A program made the position numbers and the translations under genes. Positions 28,757-38,467 of a stretch of DNA of 64,000 nucleotides are shown piece by piece (position 1 is the first letter of the stretch; each line of letters begins with the position of its first letter). Below the pieces are notes generated by a model that saw only the letters and a program-made list of their open reading frames with translations, was not told the origin of the DNA and ran no database searches. The stretch is from Bacillota bacterium (GTDB lineage Bacteria > Planctomycetota > UBA8108 > UBA1146). Location: NCBI GenBank assembly GCA_003973385.1, contig QNYK01000106.1:1-64000 (forward strand), in the 5' to 3' direction.

Positions 28757-28790
28757 AAAAAGCCCCGACCGAATCAACTGGCAGGGCTTC
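28757..28790 (-). terminator. intrinsic terminator of the 22-HYR gene
   Basis: On the minus strand, AAGCCC pairs with GGGCTT, extended by an imperfect inner stem, and is followed by TTTTTCC. It begins about 28 nt after the HYR gene stop. The stem is shorter than that at 23302 and contains a mismatch. Confidence 0.7.
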
Positions 28791-28817
28791 TTATCAGGAA
28801 CTGTAAATATTTCACCC

Positions 28818-31800
28818 TCAGGGGCAGTGCAGGTAGAACTCGCACACAAGCTGATCCTCGGTCGGATCCAGCCCACAGACATCATAGGGTGGCGGTGGAA
28901 GTGGTCCACCCTGGAACAAGGTATTGAAGTGGTAAATCGCATCCGAGATGTCGATGTTTCCACTATCATTGCAATCGAGTGCGTCATGGCAGTCTGATAG
29001 GCTCCCGAGAAAGATGTACCCGATGATCACGATGGCATCAGAGATATCGATGGCACCATCATCATTGGCGTCGCCACGGATGAAATCGGAGTAACACTCC
29101 TCCACCGTGACGGTAAAGCTACCGGAAGCACTGTTCCCAGATGCATCTGTGGCGGTCACCAACACCTCGGTCACCCCGACCGGGAACTCAGCTCCCGATG
29201 GTACGGAAGAAGTGATCGTTCCTCCCGAGCAGTTATCGATGAACTCCAGCGGAGCCCAGGTCACGGAAGCAGTACATGTACTGGGAAGCGGCGTGGCGAT
29301 GATGGTGCCGGGGAGGTTCACGATCTGAGGAAACTCCTCATCATTGACCACGACCAGCATCTCAGATGTCGCAGAGTTCCCGTGGATATCTGTGACGGTG
29401 AAGGTGATCTGGGTCTCCCCGATACCGAAAAATGTACCCGATACTGAACTCACTTCGGTCGATGCCACGCCACAGTTATCCTGGACAACAGGCTCAACCC
29501 AGAACACTGTCGCTCCGCACTGTCCGGAGTCCGTTGAAACGGTCATCAAGGGAGTCACGCCCGAGATGGTTGGAGCCTCTTGATCGATGACCGTGATGTT
29601 GAAGGACGCTTGTGACTGGTTGCCGTGAATATCGATCGCGGTGAGAGTCACCAGAGTATCCCCGGGTGCCAAGAAAGATCCGTTCGGTATTGAACTGCCC
29701 AGCGAATCGAGGTCGCTACAATCCGTGACCAGAGGATCTTCCCACGAGGCCAGTGCCCCACAGGCTCCCGGATCATTGTTGAAGACGAGATCGCTCGGAA
29801 CCAATGAGATGGTCGGCGATTCAACATCTTGAACCGTGATCGTGAAGGACTGGGTGCTAGTATTTCCCTGATCGTCGGTCGCCGTGTAACTCACGGTATG
29901 CAATCCGATGGGAAACTGGCTATCCGGTGTGGCAGAACTCTCCAGTGTTACCGTCGAGCAATCCGTGGCTGTCGGAGGCACCCAGCTGACCAGCGCACTG
30001 CAACTTCCGATGGGAGCATCGACAACGATGTCCAGTGGCATCCCATCGAGAGTCGGCGCCTGGGCATCGACGATGGTGATCTGTGTGACCATGCTGGAAC
30101 TGTTACCGGATTCATCCGTCGCGGTGTGGGTCACTTCCGTGAGGCCGATCGGAAACTGTGAACCCGGAGAATGGCTGCTGGTGGCAGTTGCGCTTCCGCA
30201 CAGATCTCCTGCCTGTGCTGGATCCCAGGTAGCCGTCCCGACGCACAGTCCCGGGGTCGTTTCAAAACTCAGTTTCGAGGCAACATTGATGAAGAATGGT
30301 GCTTCAGTATCGAGGATCGTGACCTCGAAGCTCGCTTGACTGGTGTTTCCGGCTGCATCGACTGCGGTGTAGGTCACCAGGGTTGTCCCGACCTGGAAGA
30401 TGCTTCCACTCGTCGAATCTCCGGTCATCGCCACGCTTGAACAGTCAGTGGCGATCGGAACCGTCCAGGTTGCGACCGCTGAACACTGCCCAGGGCTGTT
30501 GTCCAGGACGAGCGATGCGGGCATCTGGCTGATGGTTGGCGGGCCCGCATCGAGCACGGTCACATCGAAAGTGGCGCTGGAAGAATTGCCCGCACCATCG
30601 GTCGCAAGGACTGTCACCGTCGTGGTACCGATGGGAAACTCCGATCCACTTGCGTGATCGGTTCCCAGTGAAGAAATCCCCGTGCAATCACTGGCTGTGG
30701 CGCTGGCCCATGTTGCGATTCCAGTACAAGCACCTGGTGACGAATCCAGAATGATGTCGGCGGGAAATGTGTCGATCTGCGGCGATTCCACATCCAGAAT
30801 TGTGACCGTGAAGCTGGCCGATGAACTGTTACCAGCTGGATCGATGGCACTGTAGGTGACTACCGTATCGCCGATCGGGAACGATGCTCCGCTGGAAATA
30901 TTGCTGCTCATCAGAAGGGAAACACAGTCGAACCCTGTCGGTTCTGCCCAGCTTGCAATCGCTCCACAGGCACCAATCGGAGCTTCCAGGACGATGTCCG
31001 CTGGTAGGTTCTCGATCACAGGGGCATCGATATCGAGAACCGTGATATCGAAACTGGTCAGGGTCTGGTTCCCATTGGTGTCAGTCGCTGTGTACACCAC
31101 TGTGGTGACCCCGACGAGGAACTGGGAGCCGCTGGAGAAATTGGTTTCAAGAGCACTGAAGGTGCAATCAGTCGTCGTCGGTTCCGTCCATACAACCATC
31201 ACACCGCAGCTTCCTGCACCGTTATTGACCGTGATGTCTGCGGGAGTTCCGAATACCTGAGGGAGTTCGCCATCGAGGATGGTCACCAGGATGCTATCTG
31301 AAGATGAGTTCCCGTGATCATCTGTGAAGGTGAAGTTGACGATGTGATTGCCGATCGGGAGGTTGGATCCATTGGCCAGGTCGGAACTCATCGTGAAAGC
31401 AGAGCAATCGCTCGCCTCTGGCAAGGTCCATGTCGCCGCTGCTTCGCACGAATCACTCGCCGTCGTGACAGCCACATCCTGGGGCATCAGTTCAATCGTG
31501 GGTGGCGTCGTATCGACGACCACCACCGTGAATGTGCTGACGATCTGGTTGAGTGCATCATCCTGACAGGTGTAGGAGACCAGGGTTTCACCGATGGGAA
31601 ACAAGTCGCCCTGTTGATGGGAGGAAGTTACGGATGGAATTGCCGTACAGTTGTCAGCGAACACCGGGCTATCCCATACCCCGGGAAGTTCGCAGGCACC
31701 TGCAGGATTTTCTAACACCACCTGGGTCGGCGGCCCCGACAACTGAATCGGATTCTCGGAATCGGTGACCAACACCGAGAAGGTGGTATTGGTGCTGTTG

Positions 31801-34800
31801 TTGGCCTGGTCGGTAGCCGTTGCAGTGACAACAGTCGTACCGAGCGGGAAGGAGGATCCAGGGAGATGGCTGTAGGAGATCGTCACCGCTGAGCAATGAT
31901 CTTCGGCAGTTACCTCTGCCCAGGACATCGTTGCAGCACAAGTTCCAGGTGCGGTGTCTGCTGTGAGCTCTGATGGAGCCGATGTGATCAGAGGCGCAAT
32001 CTCGTCCACAACAGTGACCGTGAAAGACCCTGTCGATTGGTTTCCGGTCGGATCGGTGGCAGTGTAGGTCACCACCGTGTCACCGAGAGAAAATTCCGAC
32101 CCACTGGCATGAGTAGAAATCAGTGTCGCTGAATCGCAATCCTGCGTTGTGGGCTCGGACCATGTCGCGAAGCCAGAGCAGGAGCCGACTTCAGTCCCAA
32201 CCGATATGTCCAGGGGTAACGAGAGGATCTGAGGGAGTTCGATGTCAGTTACGTTGACATTGAATGAGAGGGCCGCTGTATTTCCTGCATCATCGGTACA
32301 GGTGTAGGTCACCGTGCTCGTACCCATGTTGAAAGTAGTGCCTGAGGCGTGACTCGATGTGAAAGTGACCGCACCGCAGAGATCTACTGCTGTGGGTTCT
32401 GTCCATGTCGCAACCGCTGTACACAAGCCTGCTTCCGAAGAGAGCTGGATATCGGCCTGGGTGGAAGTGAATGTCGGGGATTCCTGGTCGAACACGGTGA
32501 TGATGATACTCTGCGAGTTTTCATTGAGCGCCGAATCGGTGCTTGTGTACGTCACCACGGTATCACCGATGGGGAACACATCCCCGGGATTGTGGCTGAC
32601 CTGAAAGGTCACCTGCTCACAGTGATCGATGACGGTCGGATGAACCCAGGTGACCGAGGCGTCGCAGCTCCCTGGTAAACCGGGAACGGCCTGGTCGAGC
32701 GGCATCTGGAAGAACCCCGGAGCTTCGGTATCGCTCACGGTGATGTCGAAGGCCTGCGTCGTCACGTTTCCGCTACCATCTGTCGCGGTATAGGTCACCG
32801 TCGTCGTCCCCGGACCGAAGAACGCTCCTGGAGCATGACTCCGGATTGTCGTGGGTGGCGTGCAATCATCCGTGGCCACCGGCTCGGTCCAGAACACCTG
32901 CGCGGAGCAGAGCCCCAGCGATGTTCCAACATCGAGATTTGCTGGTGCAGTGTCAAATACTGGCGGGCTGGAATCGCCGACCGTGACAATAAATGTGTGG
33001 AGCGTCGTGTTCAGAGAGTCATCGACGGCAGTGTATGTCACTGCAATCACTCCTATTGGAAGCACTGCACCTGGATCCACAGTTGACGTGAGGGTTGAAG
33101 CCCCACAGTCATCGATCACCGTAGGAGGGACCCAGGTCGCAATCGCAGTACATTCTCCTGGGTTCGTCACGAGGGTGAGATCAGCCGGTGGATTGACGAG
33201 AGTGGGTGGAATTCCATCGGTCACCGATACCGAGAAGGTCATCGTGGTCGATTTTCCGTGGATATCGGTAGCGACGTAGGAGACTTGCTGAACACCAATC
33301 GGGAAGACAGAGCCAGACGTATGGGAAGATGTCAGTGTCACGGAAGTGCAATCGATGGCTACGGGCTCTTCCCAGGTCACCACTGCTTCACAGGCTAGCG
33401 CAGATGTGACCACTTCGACAAATCCCGGAAAACTGACGAACTGGGGGAAGTCATTGTCCAGTACCGTGACCGAAAAACTCGCTATCGTCTCATTTCCAGA
33501 AGCGTCCGATGCTGAGTAACTGACCGTCGTGGTCCCCACACCGAAGGTTGACGGGGGGTCAAAGGTGCTCGTCACCGCCGTCACTCCACAACTATCCGTC
33601 GCGATCGGCGCTGGCCAGTCCACTGTCACTCCACACAGTCCCTCCAGTGGCGTTAGCGTCATGTCAGCAGGCAGACCGCTGATGACAGGCGGGACATCAT
33701 CGATCAGAAAGATATGAAAACTCATCTGAGATGAGTTTCCTGCACTGTCGACTGCGGAGTAGGTCACTGTTCTACCCGCAGGGGTAATTAGCGCAGGCGA
33801 GGTTGGAGTCGAGATCATGATCACACTGGTGCAATCAGTGACCAGAGGGTCACTCCAGGACGCTCCCGCTGAGCATCCCGTTCCAACTGGACTGACCGAT
33901 ATATCTGGAAGTTGTTCAATCACAGGAGCAGTTCCATCGACCACGGTCACAACGAAACTCTGAGAAATCGAGTTGCCCGAACCATCCGTCGCCGTAGCAG
34001 TCACCGTGGTGGATCCCAGAGGGAAAATATGGCCTTGGGGGAAATCGGTAGTGACACCAGGAAATGAACAGTTATTCGCATCGAGCGCAAACGGTGCCGG
34101 CCATGAGACACTTCGTTCGCAAGTATCAGGATCAGCACTGGTGGTGATGTTATTTGGAACCGAGATGAAAAACGGGGGATCTGGTTCCAGGATAGTCACC
34201 AGAAAGCTCAATTCACTTACATTCCCTACATCATCAGTGGCTGTGTAGGTGACGGTGGTAGAGCCAGAAAGAAACAGGTCACCAGAAGCATGGCTTCCAA
34301 CCAGAGAGACTGCAGAACAATCATCTGTGGCACTCGGTGGAGTCCAGGTTGCTGCGGACTCGCACTGACCACTGGGAATATTGATGGTGATGTCCGTTGG
34401 CAATCCCGTGATCACAGGAGCCAGAGTGTCGTAATCGATGCCAGCCAGAGCATCACAACTATCAGGGATCAAGTTTCCATTACAGTCGGTTTCGGTTCCT
34501 GCGACGATCTCGCAACTATCCACCTGATTGTTGCCGTTGCAATCGAGTCCACCTGAACTGATATCGCAGCTGTCTGGAACTCCATTGGCATTGCAATCGA
34601 CCGCTGCACCCTGGGCAATCTCACAAGCATCAAGGATGCTATTGCCGTTGCAGTCCATCGTTCCGGTTGCAAAATCACAACTATCCGGAATGCCATTGCC
34701 GTTGCAGTCCGGCAACCCCCCGGCCATGTCGCAGTTATCCAGAATCCCATTCGAGTTGCAATCGGTGAAAAGGAGATTGCCAATAAAACGAACTCCGGAT

Positions 34801-35861
34801 GATGTAGCGACGAGCGCTGTGTCTCCTGACAGTGACAAGATGCTAGATCCCGTCCCTGCTGGAATTGGCACACACGGTTCGAGGGCACTGAAACTCTCGA
34901 TCAGAAAACCAGAATCCCAGCCTGAAACCAACCTGGTGAATAACTCCAGACCACAAGTTGTCGTGACCAGTGCCCTGGCTCCAGAAATCTCCATCGGTCC
35001 ATCGACAGCTTCAGCAAAACTCAGCACCGTCTCGGGAGCCCAGCCGCCTGGACCGCGGAGGAACACATTGGCTCCCAGTGGCGAAGGCAATAACAAGCGC
35101 GTTTCTCCTGCAGTCTGATCGAGACTGAGATGGGTACCGGAGGCGACGGCAAGAGGATGCGTTGCATCCAGTATCCATTGGTTTTGCGCCAGGCCTTGGT
35201 ACTCGAAGGTCAACACCTGACCAGCTGTCGGAGCAGAGATGCTCACATAACTGCCACTCAATGAAATCTCGGTGCCAAATCCGTCTCCGGGTGTTCCCAG
35301 CACGACTCCAGCCGGAATCCATGTCGGAACACCAGCGCCATCGAAGACTCGAGTGAAAAAATATGTCTCATCTGTATCAGGAGAGCCTACAGCCAGTAAG
35401 TCTCCTGAGTGCCCCAGGGCAGAACCCCAACCAGGATCAGCAGAGCCAGAGGTGGCCCCATCGATGACCGTGTCCAGGGTCCAGGAGATCCCGTCATGGA
35501 GATAGAACTGGACTTCTCCAGAGAGCCCCAGCACCAGATCTGAGCCCTCGAGTCCCATCGAAAGCAAAGTTGCTCCTGCCAGATCGATGCTCTGTTCCAG
35601 CAACCAGCTTCCGGTGGTGCGATCGAACAGTTCGACGCTGGATCCATCGCTGGAAACTGCGCGATTTCCATCGATCACTGCAAAGCTTGTGGACGCTGCG
35701 GCCCCGAGCAGTTCTGAGTCGATGATGCATTGAGCGGAAACAGGACCATGAAGGCCAGCGGCGATGGCGGTAAGAAGCAGAAGTGTTCGCAACATCGTTG
35801 TGGAACTGGCTGCGAAGCGGGCACACCTATCACCCCTAAGGGTTGTAGATTCATGAGACAT
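28818..35861 (-). CDS. giant secreted protein with 22 HYR domains and C-terminal dockerin
   Basis: A 2347-residue exported protein. The ATG at 35861 follows GGGGAG by seven nt; a second ATG at 35795 would give a shorter signal peptide but has no ribosome site. The signal region ends near GPVSAQ. Order: a beta-propeller-like region (about 55-365; SGDLLAVGSPDTDE), six DCNxNGxxDxC calcium-type repeats (about 370-480), then 22 HYR units of about 80 residues, each opening with a PxIxxLP..I motif and one Cys, and containing YTATDxxGN. The end is a dockerin pair (RGDANDDGAIDISDAIVIIG and DCNDSGNIDISDAIYHFN). It shares its architecture with the protein at the left edge of the window. Role probably adhesion or extracellular matrix. 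Confidence 0.93.
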   Translation of the reverse strand: MSHESTTLRGDRCARFAASSTTMLRTLLLLTAIAAGLHGPVSAQCIIDSELLGAAASTSFAVIDGNRAVSSDGSSVELFDRTTGSWLLEQSIDLAGATLLSMGLEGSDLVLGLSGEVQFYLHDGISWTLDTVIDGATSGSADPGWGSALGHSGDLLAVGSPDTDETYFFTRVFDGAGVPTWIPAGVVLGTPGDGFGTEISLSGSYVSISAPTAGQVLTFEYQGLAQNQWILDATHPLAVASGTHLSLDQTAGETRLLLPSPLGANVFLRGPGGWAPETVLSFAEAVDGPMEISGARALVTTTCGLELFTRLVSGWDSGFLIESFSALEPCVPIPAGTGSSILSLSGDTALVATSSGVRFIGNLLFTDCNSNGILDNCDMAGGLPDCNGNGIPDSCDFATGTMDCNGNSILDACEIAQGAAVDCNANGVPDSCDISSGGLDCNGNNQVDSCEIVAGTETDCNGNLIPDSCDALAGIDYDTLAPVITGLPTDITINIPSGQCESAATWTPPSATDDCSAVSLVGSHASGDLFLSGSTTVTYTATDDVGNVSELSFLVTILEPDPPFFISVPNNITTSADPDTCERSVSWPAPFALDANNCSFPGVTTDFPQGHIFPLGSTTVTATATDGSGNSISQSFVVTVVDGTAPVIEQLPDISVSPVGTGCSAGASWSDPLVTDCTSVIMISTPTSPALITPAGRTVTYSAVDSAGNSSQMSFHIFLIDDVPPVISGLPADMTLTPLEGLCGVTVDWPAPIATDSCGVTAVTSTFDPPSTFGVGTTTVSYSASDASGNETIASFSVTVLDNDFPQFVSFPGFVEVVTSALACEAVVTWEEPVAIDCTSVTLTSSHTSGSVFPIGVQQVSYVATDIHGKSTTMTFSVSVTDGIPPTLVNPPADLTLVTNPGECTAIATWVPPTVIDDCGASTLTSTVDPGAVLPIGVIAVTYTAVDDSLNTTLHTFIVTVGDSSPPVFDTAPANLDVGTSLGLCSAQVFWTEPVATDDCTPPTTIRSHAPGAFFGPGTTTVTYTATDGSGNVTTQAFDITVSDTEAPGFFQMPLDQAVPGLPGSCDASVTWVHPTVIDHCEQVTFQVSHNPGDVFPIGDTVVTYTSTDSALNENSQSIIITVFDQESPTFTSTQADIQLSSEAGLCTAVATWTEPTAVDLCGAVTFTSSHASGTTFNMGTSTVTYTCTDDAGNTAALSFNVNVTDIELPQILSLPLDISVGTEVGSCSGFATWSEPTTQDCDSATLISTHASGSEFSLGDTVVTYTATDPTGNQSTGSFTVTVVDEIAPLITSAPSELTADTAPGTCAATMSWAEVTAEDHCSAVTISYSHLPGSSFPLGTTVVTATATDQANNSTNTTFSVLVTDSENPIQLSGPPTQVVLENPAGACELPGVWDSPVFADNCTAIPSVTSSHQQGDLFPIGETLVSYTCQDDALNQIVSTFTVVVVDTTPPTIELMPQDVAVTTASDSCEAAATWTLPEASDCSAFTMSSDLANGSNLPIGNHIVNFTFTDDHGNSSSDSILVTILDGELPQVFGTPADITVNNGAGSCGVMVVWTEPTTTDCTFSALETNFSSGSQFLVGVTTVVYTATDTNGNQTLTSFDITVLDIDAPVIENLPADIVLEAPIGACGAIASWAEPTGFDCVSLLMSSNISSGASFPIGDTVVTYSAIDPAGNSSSASFTVTILDVESPQIDTFPADIILDSSPGACTGIATWASATASDCTGISSLGTDHASGSEFPIGTTTVTVLATDGAGNSSSATFDVTVLDAGPPTISQMPASLVLDNSPGQCSAVATWTVPIATDCSSVAMTGDSTSGSIFQVGTTLVTYTAVDAAGNTSQASFEVTILDTEAPFFINVASKLSFETTPGLCVGTATWDPAQAGDLCGSATATSSHSPGSQFPIGLTEVTHTATDESGNSSSMVTQITIVDAQAPTLDGMPLDIVVDAPIGSCSALVSWVPPTATDCSTVTLESSATPDSQFPIGLHTVSYTATDDQGNTSTQSFTITVQDVESPTISLVPSDLVFNNDPGACGALASWEDPLVTDCSDLDSLGSSIPNGSFLAPGDTLVTLTAIDIHGNQSQASFNITVIDQEAPTISGVTPLMTVSTDSGQCGATVFWVEPVVQDNCGVASTEVSSVSGTFFGIGETQITFTVTDIHGNSATSEMLVVVNDEEFPQIVNLPGTIIATPLPSTCTASVTWAPLEFIDNCSGGTITSSVPSGAEFPVGVTEVLVTATDASGNSASGSFTVTVEECYSDFIRGDANDDGAIDISDAIVIIGYIFLGSLSDCHDALDCNDSGNIDISDAIYHFNTLFQGGPLPPPPYDVCGLDPTEDQLVCEFYLHCP

Positions 35862-35908
35862 CGATTTTCTCCCCAAACACTGTTCCTTGTCGGAATAAAG
35901 TCACCAGT

Positions 35909-35938
35909 GGTATCAAATGTATTGAATTGTATTGAATC
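35909..35938. repeat. three tandem decamers upstream of the 22-HYR gene
   Basis: TGTATTGAAT occurs twice head to tail (35919-35928 and 35929-35938), preceded by the related TGGTATCAAA (35909-35918). The 10-bp period equals about one helical turn, so repeated sites would face the same side of DNA. It lies 48-77 nt upstream of the HYR gene start and is the most AT-rich stretch nearby. It may be a regulatory site or simply part of the promoter. Confidence 0.4.
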
Positions 35939-36114
35939 AGCAACTCTCGGGGGTGATTGTCAGAAAGTAGAGAGATGTCATTGAAGAGTCGTTATTGGTC
36001 GATAAGTTCCAAAATTTGGCGGCTTCCGGATGCTGCTCTCGACCGGGAAGTGAGAAGAGGCTAGGCTGCGCCGCTTCACTCGATCGTGACCAGAGAGTGA
36101 TCGTTGAGAGGACT

Positions 36115-36188
36115 GTCCCCGTAGCTCAGCTGGATAGAGCATCGGATTCCTAATCCGGAGGTCGCAGGTTCGAATCCTGCCGGGGACG
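36115..36188 (+). tRNA. tRNA-Arg (anticodon CCT)
   Basis: A complete cloverleaf: acceptor GTCCCCG pairs with CGGGGAC (36181-36187), discriminator G36188. The D arm contains AGCTGGATAG, the anticodon loop TTCCTAA gives anticodon CCT (36149-36151) reading AGG, and the T arm is GCAGG-TTCGAAT-CCTGC. CCA is not encoded. No other tRNA adjoins it, and I see no integration direct repeat at its 3' end. Confidence 0.96.
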
Positions 36189-36472
36189 CTTTCACGGATC
36201 GAGTTCGGTTCGTGACCCGATCCCCTGTTCACCACGCCAGGTCAGGAATCGGCTCCGAGTCTCCAATTATTGCCGGGTTGGCACCGCTGAACCTGACTTT
36301 CTTGTGGCACGATTGATATCCGAGAGAGACCCATCTGCGAATTGACGCTAGTATTTTGGTGAGAGTGAAATTGCTCCTCCAACCTCCTCGACCCGCTGTG
36401 ACGTGCCTGTAGCCATGTCGACCCTCTCATGGCACTTTGTCATTCTCCCCGCATCCTGGTAGGATTTTCATC

Positions 36473-36967
36473 ATGATCAGAAATGCACTGCTGACGATCG
36501 GGTTCCTGTGGTTCTCCCTTGCGCCCACATTGTGTGCCGCGGGAGTCTTGCCGCATGTATGCGAGTCGTTCCGCTTCCTCGGCAGTGAACACAGTTGCGT
36601 GGATGGGGAAGATGGCCATTACGAGGAACACTGTTCTCAAGGCTGTAAAGACGATGGTTCCTCACACGACAGATCCTCACACGACCCCTGTACACATGAT
36701 GACTTCGTCTGTATTCACGATGGCTGCTCGCATGATGCCTGCTCACATGACGCCTGCGTCAATGATCCTTATCTGGTGAGAGACCTGGTCCAGAAGGACA
36801 GGACCCGGGACTTCCAATTCAGCGGACAAGATGCTCACTTCGTTTCCGATGCCTTGCCAGTTCATCCGTATTTCATCACCAGTCCCCGACCCTGTGTCCA
36901 TTGCAGAGTGCAGGCTGCTGGCAAAAACATCCCCTTCCACGCCTCCGATATTCCGCTACTCGCCTGA
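36473..36967 (+). CDS. exported Cys/His-rich putative metal-binding protein
   Basis: A 164-residue protein with a signal peptide (MIRNALLTIGFLWFSLAPTLCAA). Residues 30-95 hold nine cysteines and eight histidines, including six (S/T/I)HD units, often as HDxC (SHDPC, SHDAC, SHDAC). A further CVHC lies near the C-terminus. No family is recognised. The composition and its place directly before a CzcCBA/Cus-type efflux system suggest a periplasmic metal chaperone, buffer or sensor, by analogy with small periplasmic proteins at cus, czc and sil loci; that is inference. The ATG at 36473 follows TAGGA and begins the signal peptide, whereas a start at 36437 does not. Confidence 0.72.
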   Translation: MIRNALLTIGFLWFSLAPTLCAAGVLPHVCESFRFLGSEHSCVDGEDGHYEEHCSQGCKDDGSSHDRSSHDPCTHDDFVCIHDGCSHDACSHDACVNDPYLVRDLVQKDRTRDFQFSGQDAHFVSDALPVHPYFITSPRPCVHCRVQAAGKNIPFHASDIPLLA

Positions 36968-37075
36968 TTTCTCGCTCGATCCCCAACGCAATCCCCGCTG
37001 GTGCCATCCGCAGACCACTGGTCACGGACAAGCGCGAGCCGTGTTTCGAAATAGAGCCAGAAATCAGAGGACCGA

Positions 37076-38467
37076 ATGGAACAGAACCAAATACCGACGC
37101 AGCATCCAGAGCCTGAAAAACTGCTGCCCACCATGACGCTACTTCTCGTCTTCCTGTCGAGTTGCTATACGTCACCTGCTGTTTATCAGCAACCGAGGGA
37201 AACTCTGCCCCCTCGAGGCATCGGGGCATTTGAGCGCTCGAAATTGATCAAGCCCGAGCAGCGTGAACCCGAGGACACGCTGACTCTTCAGGATGCCCTG
37301 TCGCTTGCGATGAGCCACAACCCGGAACTCTCCATCTCTTCCTGGAGAGTCCATGCCAGCAAGGCACGCACCCTGCAAGCAGGATTGCGTCCGAATCCGC
37401 AGATCGAAGGCGAAGTGGAGAACTTTGCAGGAAGTTCCACACTTGGCGGTTTCGATGAGGCGGAGACCACGATTTCACTGAGTCAGTTGTTCGAACTCGG
37501 GGATAAGAGAAGAAAACGACTCCGAGTCGCGGAGCTGGGTCAAGGGCTTGCAGAATGGGACCTACAGGCGAAGAGGCTACAGGTCATCTCGCAAACTTCC
37601 CTGGCATTCATCGAGGTACTCGCCGGACAGCGGAGGGTAGAACTTCAGTCAGCGAGTCTCGACCTTGCCCGTGAGGTACTGGATTCAGTTACCGAGCGAG
37701 AAAACGCAGGAAAAAGTTCGCCGATAGAAACCATCCGCGCCCAGATCGTGGTTTCTCAGGGCGAAATCTCTCTCGGTCGAGCCCGCCGATCCCTCGATGC
37801 ATCCCGAGCGATGCTGGCAGCGATCTGGGGAAGTAGATCCGCACGTTTCACATCCGCAATTGGATCGCTGGATGAAATCCAGGATCTTCCTCCACTCGAG
37901 AGTCTCACTGCGAGGATCAGCAAGAATCCAGATGTCTCCCGCTGGGATGTCGAGATCGCCGAACGCAGGGCTCGAATTGAACTGGTCGCCGCCGAGGCCA
38001 CTCCAGACGCGACCATCACCGGTGGTGCCCGGCTACTCCAGGGTACCGAAGACACTGCATTCGTCGTCGGCCTGTCGATTCCCCTTCCCATCCATGACCG
38101 CAACCAGGGACGGCTGAGGGAGGCGGAAATTGATCTATCGAGGGCAACCGATGAGCGCAGAGCCGCCGAGATTCGGGTCCATTCTGCCCTGATCGATGCA
38201 TACCAGGCTCTTCTCTCATCATTCCAGGAAGTCACCGCTCTTCGAGAGCAGGTTCTTCCCGCCGCCGGAGCCGCCTATGAAGGAATTCGCGAATCGTACC
38301 GTCAGGGGAAGCTGACCCAGCTCGATGTTCTGGAATCACAGAAGACATTGTTCGAGGTCAGAGATCAGTACGCGAGATCACTCACTGATTACCACAGAGC
38401 CCGTGCACAGGTCGAAGGCCTGGTGGGAACACCCATTTCAGAACTGAAGATTGGAGGCCTACGATGA
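37076..38467 (+). CDS. outer-membrane efflux lipoprotein, TolC/CzcC family
   Basis: A 463-residue outer-membrane factor of an RND metal exporter. A lipobox FLSSC (C30) lies after an unusually long basic/polar n-region; AGAGGA before the ATG at 37076 supports that start, though an ATG at residue 20 would give a more normal lipoprotein signal. The two OEP repeats show LTLQDALSLAMSHNPELSISSWRV and long coiled-coil helices, with ETTISLSQLFELGDKRRKRL typical of CzcC. The next gene starts inside its stop as ATGA. Confidence 0.88.
   Translation: MEQNQIPTQHPEPEKLLPTMTLLLVFLSSCYTSPAVYQQPRETLPPRGIGAFERSKLIKPEQREPEDTLTLQDALSLAMSHNPELSISSWRVHASKARTLQAGLRPNPQIEGEVENFAGSSTLGGFDEAETTISLSQLFELGDKRRKRLRVAELGQGLAEWDLQAKRLQVISQTSLAFIEVLAGQRRVELQSASLDLAREVLDSVTERENAGKSSPIETIRAQIVVSQGEISLGRARRSLDASRAMLAAIWGSRSARFTSAIGSLDEIQDLPPLESLTARISKNPDVSRWDVEIAERRARIELVAAEATPDATITGGARLLQGTEDTAFVVGLSIPLPIHDRNQGRLREAEIDLSRATDERRAAEIRVHSALIDAYQALLSSFQEVTALREQVLPAAGAAYEGIRESYRQGKLTQLDVLESQKTLFEVRDQYARSLTDYHRARAQVEGLVGTPISELKIGGLR

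Noticed and set aside
28818..34440. Tandem DNA repeat array
   Set aside because: Same explanation: 22 divergent HYR coding units.
35978..36235. 85-codon minus-strand frame across the tRNA, containing GRIRTCDLRIRNPMLYPAELRGQ
   Set aside because: This is the well-known spurious peptide read from the antisense of a tRNA gene. The tRNA-Arg cloverleaf explains the sequence.
36189..36472. Integration site or island boundary next to tRNA-Arg
   Set aside because: No integrase gene and no direct repeat of the tRNA 3' end were seen nearby.
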